A stretch of 64,000 nt of DNA, taken from positions 13,858-77,857 of the forward strand of contig DATJFQ010000024.1 of assembly GCA_035495555.1 (NCBI GenBank). The letters run 5' to 3'. Shown here one piece after another: positions 45,809 to 55,299 of the stretch. The position numbers and the translations under genes were made by a program. Position 1 is the stretch's first letter. Every line of letters starts with the position of its first letter. The notes beneath the pieces were generated by a model. The model did no database searches and was not told the DNA's origin. It saw only the letters and a list, made by a program, of their open reading frames with translations. Source of the stretch: DATJFQ01 sp035495555 (GTDB lineage Bacteria > Acidobacteriota > Vicinamibacteria > Vicinamibacterales > 2-12-FULL-66-21).

Positions 45809-46557
45809 TTTTCCTCGAAGGTCGCAACGACCGGCGCATGGTCGCTGGTTCCGACATCGCGCTGGACGACGCATGAGCGTACGCGATCGAAGATCGACTG
45901 GCTCGCGATGACGTAGTCCAGGCGCCAGCCGATATTGCGCTGCCGCATGTTCCGCCACGGCGCCCACCACGTGAACAGGCCGTCATTGTCGGGTTCGAGC
46001 GCGCGTCCTGTGTCGACCAGCCCGTGCGACAGCAGTTGCTCGAGGAGTGCGCGCTCCTCCGGCAACTGTCCGATCGCGCGCGGCTTGCGTTCCTTCGGAT
46101 GTACGTCCAGGTCCGTTCGCGCGATGTTGATGTCGCCGCAGATGACGGCCGGGCGGCCCATCTGCTGGAGGTCCGCAGCGAACTGGTCGAAGGCCTCCAG
46201 AAACCGCATCTTCGCTGGAAAGTCCTTGCCCCCGTTCGGCACGTATACGGATGCGAACGTCGTTCCATCGACGACGGCCGTGACGATGCGGCTTTCGTAA
46301 TCGAACGACGGGTGCTCGAATGCTGGGCGCTCGGGCGAGAAGCGGCGGCTGATGTGCAGCGCGACGCCCGAGTACCCCTTGCCGCCGTGCCAGTAGCACC
46401 AATAGTCCTGAAGCTCGCAGAGCCACACGGGAAGCTGATCGAGCGCCGCTTTGGTTTCCTGCAGGCAGATGACGTCAGGCTGTTCGCGGTCGATCCATTC
46501 CTGCACCTGCGCCTGCCGAGCGCGAATGCCGTTCACGTTCCACGTGGCGATCTTCAT
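45802..46557 (-). CDS. xthA: Exodeoxyribonuclease III
   Basis: A 251-residue AP endonuclease/3' exonuclease of base-excision repair. Motifs: MKIATWNVNGIRARQ, LQETKAALDQLP (metal Glu), GDINIARTDLDVH, and SDHAPVVATFE with the catalytic His. Length and order match ExoA/XthA. The start at MKIATWN is unmistakable; a longer open frame to 46623 is rejected. It is followed by the inverted heptamer array. Confidence 0.95.
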   Translation of the reverse strand: MKIATWNVNGIRARQAQVQEWIDREQPDVICLQETKAALDQLPVWLCELQDYWCYWHGGKGYSGVALHISRRFSPERPAFEHPSFDYESRIVTAVVDGTTFASVYVPNGGKDFPAKMRFLEAFDQFAADLQQMGRPAVICGDINIARTDLDVHPKERKPRAIGQLPEERALLEQLLSHGLVDTGRALEPDNDGLFTWWAPWRNMRQRNIGWRLDYVIASQSIFDRVRSCVVQRDVGTSDHAPVVATFEEKR

Positions 46558-46619
46558 CCATGTCGATCTTACCGCTCCGGATGCCTCGTTGAGTTCGGCA
46601 GCCTGAAGCCGCGCAGCGG

Positions 46620-49265
46620 TCAATCATGGCGCAGCGCGAGCGCGGGATCGATGCGCAGCGCGCGAATGGCAGGAATGACGTGTGCCGCGACCGCGACCGC
46701 AACGAGCGTCAACGCGGCCCCGCCGAACGCTAGAGGATCGAGCGGGCTGACGCCGAACACGAGCGACCCGAGCAGCCGCGTCGTCAGCACCGCGCCTGCG
46801 ACGCCGGCAGCGAGCCCCGCCGCGAGCAGCGTAACGCCTTTTGACAGGAGGAGGCGCAGCACCTCACGTGACGTCGCCCCGAGCGCGAGCCGGAGACCGA
46901 CCTCGCGCGTGCGCTGTGAGACGCCGTACGCGACGAGCCCGTAAAGGCCAACCGCCGCCAGCAGCAGGCCGACCGCGGCAAAGCCGGCGAGCAGCCGCAT
47001 TACGAACAGTCGTTCGCCGATCGCGCCGTTCACCAGCGCCGCGACCGACGCGGCCCCGTACACGGGCACCGAGGGGTCGAGCTGACGCACGGCGGCAATT
47101 GCCGATGGCGCAAGCGCCGCCGCATCCGACGACGACTTGACGAGCGCGACAAGAAACGAATCGGTCGATTGCGATTCGGGCATGTAGACGGCCGGAATCG
47201 GCGGGGCGGCAAGGTCTTCGTGGCGAACGTCGCCGACGACGCCGACAATCGTGCACCAGGGCCCACGGACGGCGCTCCCGATGCGAACGACCGATCCAAT
47301 CGGATCGGCAGTTCCCCAGACCAGCCGCGCGGTTGATTCCGAAACGACCGCAACGGGCTGTGAGGTCTCACCGTCTTCGGCTGTGAAGAACCGCCCGCGT
47401 TTCAGCGGAATACTCATGACCGAGAGGTAGGCCGGCGTGGTCCCGTAGCGCTGGATGCACGGATCGTCCACCGCATTCGGCTTCATGCGACCCTGGACAT
47501 GGAAACCGCGGCAGTCGAAATCGCCGCCAAATGGAATCTGGTCGGCGAGCGCCACCGCTGCGACGCCTGGGAGCGCCCGCAGGTGCTCGATCGCCTGCGT
47601 CTGATACGCGCGAACCGCCGGATCCTCCGCGTATGTGCGTCCGCCGAGGATGATTCGCATCGACAGGATCCGGTTGGGGTCGAAGCCTGGATTGACGCGC
47701 GCGAGCGACGTGACGGACCGCAGCATGACGGCGGCGCCCGCAAGAAGCGTCAGCGCGATCGCGAGGTCGGCGACAACGAGGAGCGCGCGCACCCGTCCGG
47801 CTCCCGCGGCCGTCGTGCGCGAATCGACGGCGAGTTGGCCGCGGAGGTCGTCCCGCGATGCCTGGCGTATAGGTGCCAGGGCGACGAGCGCAGCCGCGAC
47901 GATCACGACTACGCACGCGAAGAGCGCGACGCGCAGGTCGATTCCGACCTCGCCGAGCCGCGGCAGCGTCTGCGGCGCCACGGCCGATACCCCACGCATC
48001 GCAATCGCCGCGAGCAGCAGCCCGCACGCCCCGCCGATCGCACTGAGCAGCGCGGTTTCGGTCAATAGCTGCGCCGCGATTCGCCGCCGGCCGGCACCGA
48101 GGACGACCCTCAACGCCAACTCGCGCCGCCGCAGCTCCGAGCGTGCAAGCAGGAGGTTGGCGACGTTCGCGCACGCAATCACGAGGACGCACGCGACCGC
48201 GCCCAGCAACAGGAGCAGTTGCGGGCGGGCGCCGGCGGTAATCGCGTCGCCCAGCGGCACGACGGCAACCGACCCCGGTTCGTACTGTGTCGGATACTGT
48301 GCGCGAAGCTGTTCGTGAACCGAGGTCATCTCGGCGGCGGCCGCAGCCGCCGACACACCGGGACGCAGCCGTCCGAATGCGCGCAGGTGACGGCAATCGC
48401 GGCAGCTGTCGCCCACGCCGACCGCGTATCCGAGCGGCGCCCAAATCTCGGCAGCCGTGTAGTACTTCGCAGAAATCAACGGCGGGAACGATGCCGGCAT
48501 GACGCCGACCACGCGATACGGCAGGTCGTTCATCACGACCGTGCGCCCGACAATCGTCGGATCGCCGCCAAACCGCCGCCGCCACAGGCCGTCGCTCAGG
48601 ACCACCTCGTGCCACGCGTCCGGGCGATCTTCCTCCTGCGTGAACGTGCGACCGAGAGCGGGGCGGACGCCGAGCATCTCGAAGTACGACCAGGTCACAC
48701 GTACGCCCGCCAGCCGCTCCGCTTCGCCGTTGACCACGAGGGTTGGCTGAAAGGACCGCATCACGGCCAGCGATTCAAACGACCGGCTGCGCGCCTCCCA
48801 GTCGATGAACGTGGCGTAACCCACGCGTTCCGGATCGCCTGCCCTGGTCCGTTCGCCCAGCGAGACGAGCCGATCAGGGTCCGCATACGGGAGGGGCCGC
48901 AGCAGGACCGCGTCGACAACGGAGAAGATCGCGGTGTTCGCGCCGATGCCGATCGCGAGCGTCAGGACCGCGGCGGCCGTGAACCCCGGCGCGCGGCGGA
49001 GCATGCGGAGTCCGTAGCGCAGGTCCTGCCGCAGCGCGTCGACAAACGGCAGCGATCGCTGATCCCGAACGGCCTCGAGCGCCTGCACTTCGCCTCCCAG
49101 CTCGAAGCGCACCGCGCGGCGCGCCTCCTCAGCCGTCAGGCCCCGCCGCAGATGAAACGCTTCGAGTTCATCGCGATGAGCGGCCAGATCCGCGGCAATT
49201 TCCCGGTCCGAACGTCCACGGCCCAGCGCCCCCGCGATTCGCGACGCCAATTCACGGAGGTTCAT
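46620..49265 (-). CDS. ADOP-family permease with prefix domain, PadR-coupled
   Basis: An 881-residue duplicated permease. Residues 1-85 hold the charged prefix (DREIAADLAAHRDELEAFHL, then AVRFELGGEVQALEAVRD), followed by the first membrane helix near 100. FtsX blocks have LRRRELALRVVLGAGRRR and SQRTREVGLRLALGA. The start overlaps the PadR stop by 4 bases (ATGA). The pattern prefix plus PadR overlap is the same as at 9542, and again a prefix-free ADOP lies on the other side of the PadR gene. No ATPase nearby. Confidence 0.92.
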   Translation of the reverse strand: MNLRELASRIAGALGRGRSDREIAADLAAHRDELEAFHLRRGLTAEEARRAVRFELGGEVQALEAVRDQRSLPFVDALRQDLRYGLRMLRRAPGFTAAAVLTLAIGIGANTAIFSVVDAVLLRPLPYADPDRLVSLGERTRAGDPERVGYATFIDWEARSRSFESLAVMRSFQPTLVVNGEAERLAGVRVTWSYFEMLGVRPALGRTFTQEEDRPDAWHEVVLSDGLWRRRFGGDPTIVGRTVVMNDLPYRVVGVMPASFPPLISAKYYTAAEIWAPLGYAVGVGDSCRDCRHLRAFGRLRPGVSAAAAAAEMTSVHEQLRAQYPTQYEPGSVAVVPLGDAITAGARPQLLLLLGAVACVLVIACANVANLLLARSELRRRELALRVVLGAGRRRIAAQLLTETALLSAIGGACGLLLAAIAMRGVSAVAPQTLPRLGEVGIDLRVALFACVVVIVAAALVALAPIRQASRDDLRGQLAVDSRTTAAGAGRVRALLVVADLAIALTLLAGAAVMLRSVTSLARVNPGFDPNRILSMRIILGGRTYAEDPAVRAYQTQAIEHLRALPGVAAVALADQIPFGGDFDCRGFHVQGRMKPNAVDDPCIQRYGTTPAYLSVMSIPLKRGRFFTAEDGETSQPVAVVSESTARLVWGTADPIGSVVRIGSAVRGPWCTIVGVVGDVRHEDLAAPPIPAVYMPESQSTDSFLVALVKSSSDAAALAPSAIAAVRQLDPSVPVYGAASVAALVNGAIGERLFVMRLLAGFAAVGLLLAAVGLYGLVAYGVSQRTREVGLRLALGATSREVLRLLLSKGVTLLAAGLAAGVAGAVLTTRLLGSLVFGVSPLDPLAFGGAALTLVAVAVAAHVIPAIRALRIDPALALRHD

Positions 49266-49612
49266 TGTGCCGGCTCCTCTCCGCGCCCGAGCAGGCGGGC
49301 CATGATGGATGCGGTGCGCTGCCAGTCGGCTTCCTCGAGGGCCAGTTGCTTACGCCCCGCGCGGGTCAGCGAATAGAACCGGGCGCGCCGGTTGTTCTCG
49401 GAGGTGCCCCAGGCCGACGCAATCCACCCGCGTTGCTCCAACCGCAACAGTGCGGGGTAGAGGGTGCCCTGATTCACGTACAGCGCGTCGTCCGAAACCT
49501 GCTGCAGGCGCTGTGCAATCCCATACCCGTGGAGGCTGCCGATCGTCTCCAGCGTCTTGAGCACCATCAGGTCGAGGGTGCCCTGCATGATGTCCCGTTT
49601 CGAGTGAGCCAC
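49262..49612 (-). CDS. PadR-family transcriptional regulator
   Basis: A 116-residue winged-helix protein: MQGTLDLMVLKTLETIGSLH, then HGYGIAQRLQQ, NQGTLYPALLRLEQRGWIA and the wing RARFYSLTRAGRKQLALEE. Among the PadR proteins here it is closest to the ADOP-linked subgroup that has the QGTL(Y)PAL motif. The ADOP on the same strand overlaps its stop, and a divergent ADOP starts 136 bases away. Two repeats of a dyad lie in the gap at 49619-49672. The CAT start is preceded on its own strand by those dyads. Confidence 0.94.
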   Translation of the reverse strand: MAHSKRDIMQGTLDLMVLKTLETIGSLHGYGIAQRLQQVSDDALYVNQGTLYPALLRLEQRGWIASAWGTSENNRRARFYSLTRAGRKQLALEEADWQRTASIMARLLGRGEEPAQ

Positions 49613-49618
49613 ACATAC

Positions 49619-49672
49619 TCCTGTTGAAAAACAAAAGGAGCGTAGCGGATCTCCTGTTGGATGTCAAAAGGA
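49619..49672. promoter_or_regulatory. Tandem dyad pair, candidate PadR operator
   Basis: Two copies of TCCTGTTG-N5-CAAAAGGA, at 49619-49639 and 49652-49672, 33 bases apart centre to centre, about three helical turns. Each arm is complementary to its partner with a single mismatch. The spacers differ (AAAAA and GATGT), so the arms look selected. They sit between the divergent PadR and ADOP starts. Confidence 0.68.
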
Positions 49673-49748
49673 ATCGCCCGACGGAGGCGGCAGGATATGA
49701 TCGAACGTCTGCTCGTTCCGTGACGTATCTGTACTGATCGAGGTTCGA

Positions 49749-52217
49749 ATGGAACGATTCGTCCAGGATTTGAGGTTTGCGGTCCGCGTCCTCCTGAAAG
49801 AACGCGGCTTCACGGCCACCGCCCTTCTCACCCTCGCCATCTGCATCGGCGCCAACGCCGCCATTTTTGCCATCGTCAACGCCGTCCTGCTCGAACCGCT
49901 GCCGGTGCCTCATCCTGAGCAGCTCGTTTACATGTACAACTCGTATCCGGGCGCTGGTGTCGGCGATCGCGGGTCGACCGGCGTCCCGGATTACTACGAC
50001 CGCCTGCGCGAAACGTCCGTGTTCCAGGAGCAGGCGCTCTACAACACCACCGGTGTGACGCTCGGACAGGAGGGCAACCCGCAGCGGGTGACCGCGATGG
50101 CCGCGACGCCGTCGATGCTGCGCCTGCTGCAGGTGCAGCCAATCCGCGGGCGCAGTTTCACCGATCAGGAGGGCGAACTCGGCAACACGAAGAAGGTGAT
50201 CCTCACGTACGGCACGTGGCAGCAGTCGTTCGGCGGACGCGACGACGCAATCGGACAGTCATTGCGAGTCAGCGGAGAGCCGTACACGATCGTCGGGGTC
50301 CTCCCTCGAGACTTCTCGTTCCTCGACCCCGACATCAGGTTCTGGATGCCCCTGGCGTTCACGGCCGAGCAGAAATCGGACGAGGCCCGGCACAGCAACA
50401 ACTGGTCGTACCTGGGGCGCCTGAAAGCGGGCGCCACCATCGAGCAGGCACGCCAGCAGATCGACGCGCTCAACGCGCGTAACCTCGATCGCTTCCCGCA
50501 GTTGAAACAGATCCTCATCAACGCCGGCTTTCACACCGTCGTCGTCCCGCTGCAGGCGTATCTCGTGCGGCAGCTTCGCGGCACGTTGTATCTGCTCTGG
50601 GGCGGCGTGGCGTTCGTGCTCCTGATCGGCGTCGTCAACATCGCCAACCTGACGCTCGTTCGATCCACGGCTCGCATGAAGGAGCTCGCGACGCGCCATG
50701 CGCTCGGCGCCGGGCTCGGCCGGCTGGCGCGACAGCTCTTCACCGAAACGGTACTGCTGACGCTCGTTGGCGGCGGGGCCGGGCTGCTGCTCGGGTTCGC
50801 GGGCGTCCGGGCGCTCGCGCGTTACGGGCTGGCGGAGACCCCGCAGGGCACCACTGTGGCAATCGACGCACGCGTCATGCTGTTCACTTTCCTGCTCGCG
50901 CTGCTCGTCGGCGTCGCGATCGGCCTTGTGCCGGTCTTCGGAGTACGACAGACGAACCTGAGTCAGGCATTCCGGGAGGAAGGGCGCAGCGGCACGGCTT
51001 CGCGGGGCGCGCGCGTCATGCGCCGCGTGCTCGTGACCGTGCAGGTCGCCTTTGCTTTCATGCTCCTCATCGGTGCCGGTCTGCTGCTGGCGAGCTTCCG
51101 GCAGATTCTCGCGGTCAACCCGGGGTTCCATCCCGATCACGTCTTGACGGCTCGCGTGAGCCCACCCGCCACGCGCTACAAGGACGACCCGGCGCTCCGG
51201 GCGTTTGCCGATCGGCTGCTCGAGCGTGTCCGCGCGCTGCCCGGTGTCGAAGCGGCCGCCATCACGAGCAATCTGCCGCTGGGGGACGATCACAGCGACA
51301 GCGTGATCCTCGCCGAGGGCTACACCATGAAGCCGGGGGAGTCGCTGATTTCGCCATTCCGAACGCGGGTCACGCCGGGATACTTCGCGGCCATGGGTAT
51401 TCCGGTGAAGGTTGGACGTCCGTTTACCGCCTCCGATACGGACAAATCACCGCGCGTCATCATCATCGATGAAAAACTCGCCGCGAAGTTTTTCGGTACG
51501 GAAGATCCCGTCGGTCGGCGAATGTGGCAGCCAGACAAACCGGAGGAACTGTCCAAAGGGCCGGGACCGAAATCGGACTTCTACACCATCGTCGGGGTCG
51601 TCGGCAGTGTCCGCATGCTGGGACTCACCGAGAAGGGGGACGTCGGCGCGTACTATTTCCCGAACTCTCAGAATACGATGCGCGGGATGACGCTCGTCGT
51701 CCGCAGTTCCGTTGAGCCAGATTCGCTCGCCTCATCGATCCGGCGCCAGGTCTCGTCGCTCGATCCCGAACTGCCGTTGTTCGCCGTTCAATCCATGACG
51801 GCGCGGATCGACGAGTCGCTGCTGAACCGCCGCACGCCCATGCTGCTCGCTGTGCTGTTCGCCGCCATTGCGCTGTTCCTGGCGTCAGTCGGGATTTACG
51901 GTGTGCTCGCGTATCAGGTATCGCAGCGCCGCCGCGAGATTGGCATCCGGCTCGCGCTCGGCAGCGATGGCACGCGAATCTTCCGCCTGGTCGTTCGTGA
52001 AGGGCTGGTGCTGCTGGGCGCTGGCGTCGCCGGGGGGCTGGTCGGTGCGTTCGTCATCCGGCGCGCAGTCGAGTCGCAGTTGTACGGCATCACGGCGCTG
52101 GATCCGCGCGTGCTGGTGTCCGTCGCCGTCGTACTCGGGGTCGTCGCGTTCGTCGCGTGTGCCGTACCGGCACGCCGGGCGGCGCGCATCGATCCGGTCA
52201 TCGCCCTGACCGAATGA
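49749..52217 (+). CDS. ADOP-family permease without prefix domain, divergent from PadR
   Basis: An 822-residue duplicated MacB/FtsX permease. It starts with VQDLRFAVRVLLKERGFTAT directly before the first helix, and the ATG has GAGG five bases upstream. The first FtsX block near residue 310 has ARMKELATRHALGAGLGR; the final block has QRRREIGIRLALGSDG. The periplasmic cores lie between. A tail ARIDPVIALTE ends it. It is divergent from the PadR gene and shares the dyad pair, so PadR control is likely. Confidence 0.92.
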   Translation: MERFVQDLRFAVRVLLKERGFTATALLTLAICIGANAAIFAIVNAVLLEPLPVPHPEQLVYMYNSYPGAGVGDRGSTGVPDYYDRLRETSVFQEQALYNTTGVTLGQEGNPQRVTAMAATPSMLRLLQVQPIRGRSFTDQEGELGNTKKVILTYGTWQQSFGGRDDAIGQSLRVSGEPYTIVGVLPRDFSFLDPDIRFWMPLAFTAEQKSDEARHSNNWSYLGRLKAGATIEQARQQIDALNARNLDRFPQLKQILINAGFHTVVVPLQAYLVRQLRGTLYLLWGGVAFVLLIGVVNIANLTLVRSTARMKELATRHALGAGLGRLARQLFTETVLLTLVGGGAGLLLGFAGVRALARYGLAETPQGTTVAIDARVMLFTFLLALLVGVAIGLVPVFGVRQTNLSQAFREEGRSGTASRGARVMRRVLVTVQVAFAFMLLIGAGLLLASFRQILAVNPGFHPDHVLTARVSPPATRYKDDPALRAFADRLLERVRALPGVEAAAITSNLPLGDDHSDSVILAEGYTMKPGESLISPFRTRVTPGYFAAMGIPVKVGRPFTASDTDKSPRVIIIDEKLAAKFFGTEDPVGRRMWQPDKPEELSKGPGPKSDFYTIVGVVGSVRMLGLTEKGDVGAYYFPNSQNTMRGMTLVVRSSVEPDSLASSIRRQVSSLDPELPLFAVQSMTARIDESLLNRRTPMLLAVLFAAIALFLASVGIYGVLAYQVSQRRREIGIRLALGSDGTRIFRLVVREGLVLLGAGVAGGLVGAFVIRRAVESQLYGITALDPRVLVSVAVVLGVVAFVACAVPARRAARIDPVIALTE

Positions 52218-52263
52218 CGGCAAACAACCGCGTACAGCCCGCGTTGTTGTTTAATAAAGGCTG

Positions 52264-52962
52264 GTGCTCAGGACGGTTTTCCTCGATGCGGGCGGTGTAC
52301 TTCTCTACCCCAACTGGTGGCGCGTGGCCGAGGCGCTCGCGCGGGAACAAGTCGCGGTTGCACCCGAGGCTCTCGCCGCAGCGGATCCTTATGCGCGGCG
52401 CGAACTGGACGACCGCCGCACGATCGGCACGACGACCGACGCCAGCCGGGGGTGGCTGTTCTTCGATTTGATCCTCGAGCACGCCGGCATCTCCCGGTCC
52501 GAGGCGACGGCGGCGGCGCTCGCCGAGCTGCATGCGTACCATACGGCGAGCAATCTGTGGGAATACGTGCCGAACGACGTGGTGCCGGCGCTCGAAGCGC
52601 TCCGCGCGCGCGGGCTTCAGCTCGTTGTCGTGTCCAACGCGAACGGCACGCTCCGCGCGCACATGGATCGGCTGAAGCTCACGCCGCTGTTCGACACCAT
52701 TCTCGACTCGTCGGACGAGGGCGTGGAGAAACCTGACCCGCGCTTCTTCCGGATCGCGCTCGAGCGCAGCGGTGCGTCACGCGAGTCGACGATCCATGTC
52801 GGCGACCTGTATTACGTCGACGTGGTGGGGGCGCGAAACGCCGGTCTGCGCGGCGTATTGCTCGATGAAGCGAACCTGCGGCCGGACGCGGATTGCCCGC
52901 GCGTGCGAAGTCTGGATGATCTCGTGCGGCGGATCTCCGATGGAGAGTTCGATGCGGACTGA
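52264..52962 (+). CDS. HAD-superfamily hydrolase
   Basis: A 232-residue protein, GTG start. Motif I is FLDAGGVLL (Asp8; the second Asp of the usual DxD is replaced by Gly), motif II VVSNANGT, motif III the lysine of VEKPDPRFF, motif IV HVGDLYYVDVVGARNAG. The missing second Asp argues against a standard phosphatase and fits dehalogenase- or other HAD branches. A small cap lies between motifs I and II. It starts 46 bases after the ADOP stop. Confidence 0.8.
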   Translation: MLRTVFLDAGGVLLYPNWWRVAEALAREQVAVAPEALAAADPYARRELDDRRTIGTTTDASRGWLFFDLILEHAGISRSEATAAALAELHAYHTASNLWEYVPNDVVPALEALRARGLQLVVVSNANGTLRAHMDRLKLTPLFDTILDSSDEGVEKPDPRFFRIALERSGASRESTIHVGDLYYVDVVGARNAGLRGVLLDEANLRPDADCPRVRSLDDLVRRISDGEFDAD

Positions 52963-52983
52963 CGTCAGACGCCAAGACCTCCG

Positions 52984-54681
52984 CTACGGTGTCTGCCCCG
53001 CCCGCTCGATCTTTGCCCACGAATCCTTCAAGGTCACGGTGCGGTTGAACACCGGGTGCTCGGGGGTGGAGTCGAGGTCCACGCAGAAATATCCGAGCCG
53101 CTCGAACTGAAAGCGGGTGCCGTGCGGCGCTGCCGCTGCTGACGGTTCTACCTTCGCGTCGCGAATCACCTCGAGCGAGTTCGGGTTGAGATCCGCGCGG
53201 TAATCGCCGTCGGCCCCGGGCTGCTCCGTGTTGAACAGCCTGTCGTACAGTCTCACTTCCGCCTCGACGGCGTGCGCCGCCGAGACCCAGTGCAGCGTCG
53301 CCTTGACCTTCCGTCCATCGGGTGCGTCACCGCCCCGAGTGGCCGGATCGCAGCGGCAGTACAACTCGATGACCTCCCCCGTTCGTTCGTCCTTGATCAC
53401 GCGCGTACACGTGATGAAGTACGCGCAGCGGAGCCGCACCTCCCGTCCGGGCGCGAGACGGAAGAACTTCTTCGGCGGATCCTCGCGAAAGTCGTCGCGA
53501 TCGATATAAAGGACGCGCGAGAACCGCACCTTTCGCGTGCCGGCTGAGGGGTCTTCCGGGTTGTTGACGACGTCGAGTTCTTCGCTTTGCGCTTCCGGAT
53601 AATTCTCGATGACGACGCGAAGCGGACGAAGGACGGCCATCACCCGCGGCGCATGCCGGTTCAAGTCCTCGCGCACTGCGTGCTCCAGCAGCGCGACGTC
53701 GATCACGTTCTCACGCTTGGCGACGCCGATGCGGTCGCAGAAGGCGCGGATCGCTTCCGCGGTGTACCCGCGACGCCGCATGCCGACGATCGTCGGCATC
53801 CGAGGATCGTCCCAGCCGCTGACAAGGTTGTCTTCGACCAGCTCGAGCAGCCGCCGCTTGCTCATGACGGTGTAGGTGAGGTTCAACCGCGCGAACTCGA
53901 TCTGCCGCGGGCGCGACGGCACCGGCAGGTGGTCGATCACCCAGTCGTACAGCGGCCGGTGGTCTTCGTACTCGAGCGTGCAGAGCGAGTGCGTGACCTG
54001 CTCGAGCGCGTCCGACGGAGGATGCGCGAAATCGTACATGGGATAGATGCACCATGCATCGCCGGTCCGGTGGTGATGCGCGTGGCGGATGCGATACAGC
54101 ACCGGGTCGCGCATGTTGATGTTCGGCGACGCCATGTCGATCTTTGCGCGCAGGACGTGCGCACCGTCCTCGAACTCCCCCGAGCGCATCCGCGCGAACA
54201 GATCGAGGTTCTCGTCGACGCTGCGGCGTCGATGCGGGCTCTCGACGCCTGGCGACGTCAGCGTCCCGCGATTGACGCGTATCTCGTCGGCGGACTGGCT
54301 GTCCACGTACGCCAGACCGCTGCGGATGAGATGGACCGCATACGCGTAGAGCTGTTCGAAGTAGTCCGACGCGAAATGGATCTGCTTCCACTCGAATCCG
54401 AGCCAGCGGACGTCGTCTTCGATGGCGTCGACATACTCGACGTCCTCCTTCGTCGGATTGGTATCGTCGAACCGCAGATTGCAGGTCCCGCCAAATTCCC
54501 GTGCGACGCCGAAATCGAGGCAGATGGCTTTGGCGTGACCGATGTGCAGATACCCGTTCGGCTCCGGCGGAAAGCGGGTGACCACGCGCCCGTCGTTCCG
54601 CCCGGCGGCGACGTCCTCGGCGACGATGGCTCGGATGAAGTCGACGGCCTCGCGATCGGTTCCTGTCGGCGTTGAATCCAT
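52984..54681 (-). CDS. glnS: Glutaminyl-tRNA synthetase
   Basis: A 565-residue class I synthetase. [14 protein letters not shown] (HIGH) near 40-52 and VMSKRRLL (KMSKR-like) near 270 are the ATP-binding signatures; [14 protein letters not shown] is the GlnRS/GluRS catalytic stretch. The C-terminal half is the beta-barrel anticodon-binding domain ([14 protein letters not shown]). The GlnRS-specific region rather than GluRS is seen, so direct charging of tRNA-Gln is expected. The start is three bases from the end of efp on the same strand, making efp-glnS a likely operon. Confidence 0.96.
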   Translation of the reverse strand: MDSTPTGTDREAVDFIRAIVAEDVAAGRNDGRVVTRFPPEPNGYLHIGHAKAICLDFGVAREFGGTCNLRFDDTNPTKEDVEYVDAIEDDVRWLGFEWKQIHFASDYFEQLYAYAVHLIRSGLAYVDSQSADEIRVNRGTLTSPGVESPHRRRSVDENLDLFARMRSGEFEDGAHVLRAKIDMASPNINMRDPVLYRIRHAHHHRTGDAWCIYPMYDFAHPPSDALEQVTHSLCTLEYEDHRPLYDWVIDHLPVPSRPRQIEFARLNLTYTVMSKRRLLELVEDNLVSGWDDPRMPTIVGMRRRGYTAEAIRAFCDRIGVAKRENVIDVALLEHAVREDLNRHAPRVMAVLRPLRVVIENYPEAQSEELDVVNNPEDPSAGTRKVRFSRVLYIDRDDFREDPPKKFFRLAPGREVRLRCAYFITCTRVIKDERTGEVIELYCRCDPATRGGDAPDGRKVKATLHWVSAAHAVEAEVRLYDRLFNTEQPGADGDYRADLNPNSLEVIRDAKVEPSAAAAPHGTRFQFERLGYFCVDLDSTPEHPVFNRTVTLKDSWAKIERAGQTP

Positions 54682-54683
54682 GG

Positions 54684-55259
54684 CTAGGCCCTTCCCGCGA
54701 ACTCGCGCGTCTCGGTGTGCACCTTCACCTTCTCCCCTTCTTTGATGAAGAGCGGAACGCGGATCTCGAGGCCTGTTTCGAGCGTCGCGGATTTCGTGAC
54801 GCCGCCGCTCGCCGTATCGCCGCGGACGCCCGGCTCCGTCGACGCGACGGTCAGCTCCACGTGCGGCGGCAACTGCATGCCGATCGGGTTCCCGTTGAAC
54901 TTCTGGATCTGCACCGGCACGTTGTCAACCAGCAGCAGCCGGTCGTCGCCGAGGACATCACCGCGGATGGTCAACGTCTCGAACGTCTCCTGGTCCATGA
55001 AGTGGTGGCCGTCGCCGTCGCTGTAGAGGAACGTCGCCGCGACGACCGTCAAATCGGGCTCTTTGAACTTGTCGGACGCTTTGAAGGTCTTGTCGAATAC
55101 TGCGCGGGTGAGCAGGTTCCGCATCTTCAGGCGGACGAGCGTCTGGCCCCCTCGGGCGGTCGGCTTCGAAATCTCGACGTCCAGGCAGTGGTACGGCGCC
55201 CCTTCGTATTCGAAATACATCTTGCGCTTGACGGACATCGCTTCGATCAGAGAGGCCAT
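54684..55259 (-). CDS. efp: Elongation factor P-like protein
   Basis: A 191-residue protein of three beta-barrel domains. Domain I has [33 protein letters not shown], domain II starts at [14 protein letters not shown], and domain III ends with [16 protein letters not shown]. The tip loop reads K32-P-T-A-R36-G-G, with Arg where E. coli EF-P has modified Lys34; this PTARGG form occurs in a group of EF-P/YeiP-like factors. It helps ribosomes pass polyproline stretches. The glnS gene follows by two bases. Confidence 0.9.
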   Translation of the reverse strand: MASLIEAMSVKRKMYFEYEGAPYHCLDVEISKPTARGGQTLVRLKMRNLLTRAVFDKTFKASDKFKEPDLTVVAATFLYSDGDGHHFMDQETFETLTIRGDVLGDDRLLLVDNVPVQIQKFNGNPIGMQLPPHVELTVASTEPGVRGDTASGGVTKSATLETGLEIRVPLFIKEGEKVKVHTETREFAGRA

Positions 55260-55271
55260 CGCTCTATTGTA

Positions 55272-55299
55272 GCGAGGCGGGAGGCGCGAGGTGCGGGGC
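55272..55299. repeat. Short heptamer array, GCGAGGC units
   Basis: Four units: GCGAGGC, GGGAGGC, GCGAGGT, GCGGGGC. It fills the gap between the efp start and the stop of the outer-membrane protein gene and uses the same unit family as 42261. Confidence 0.8.
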
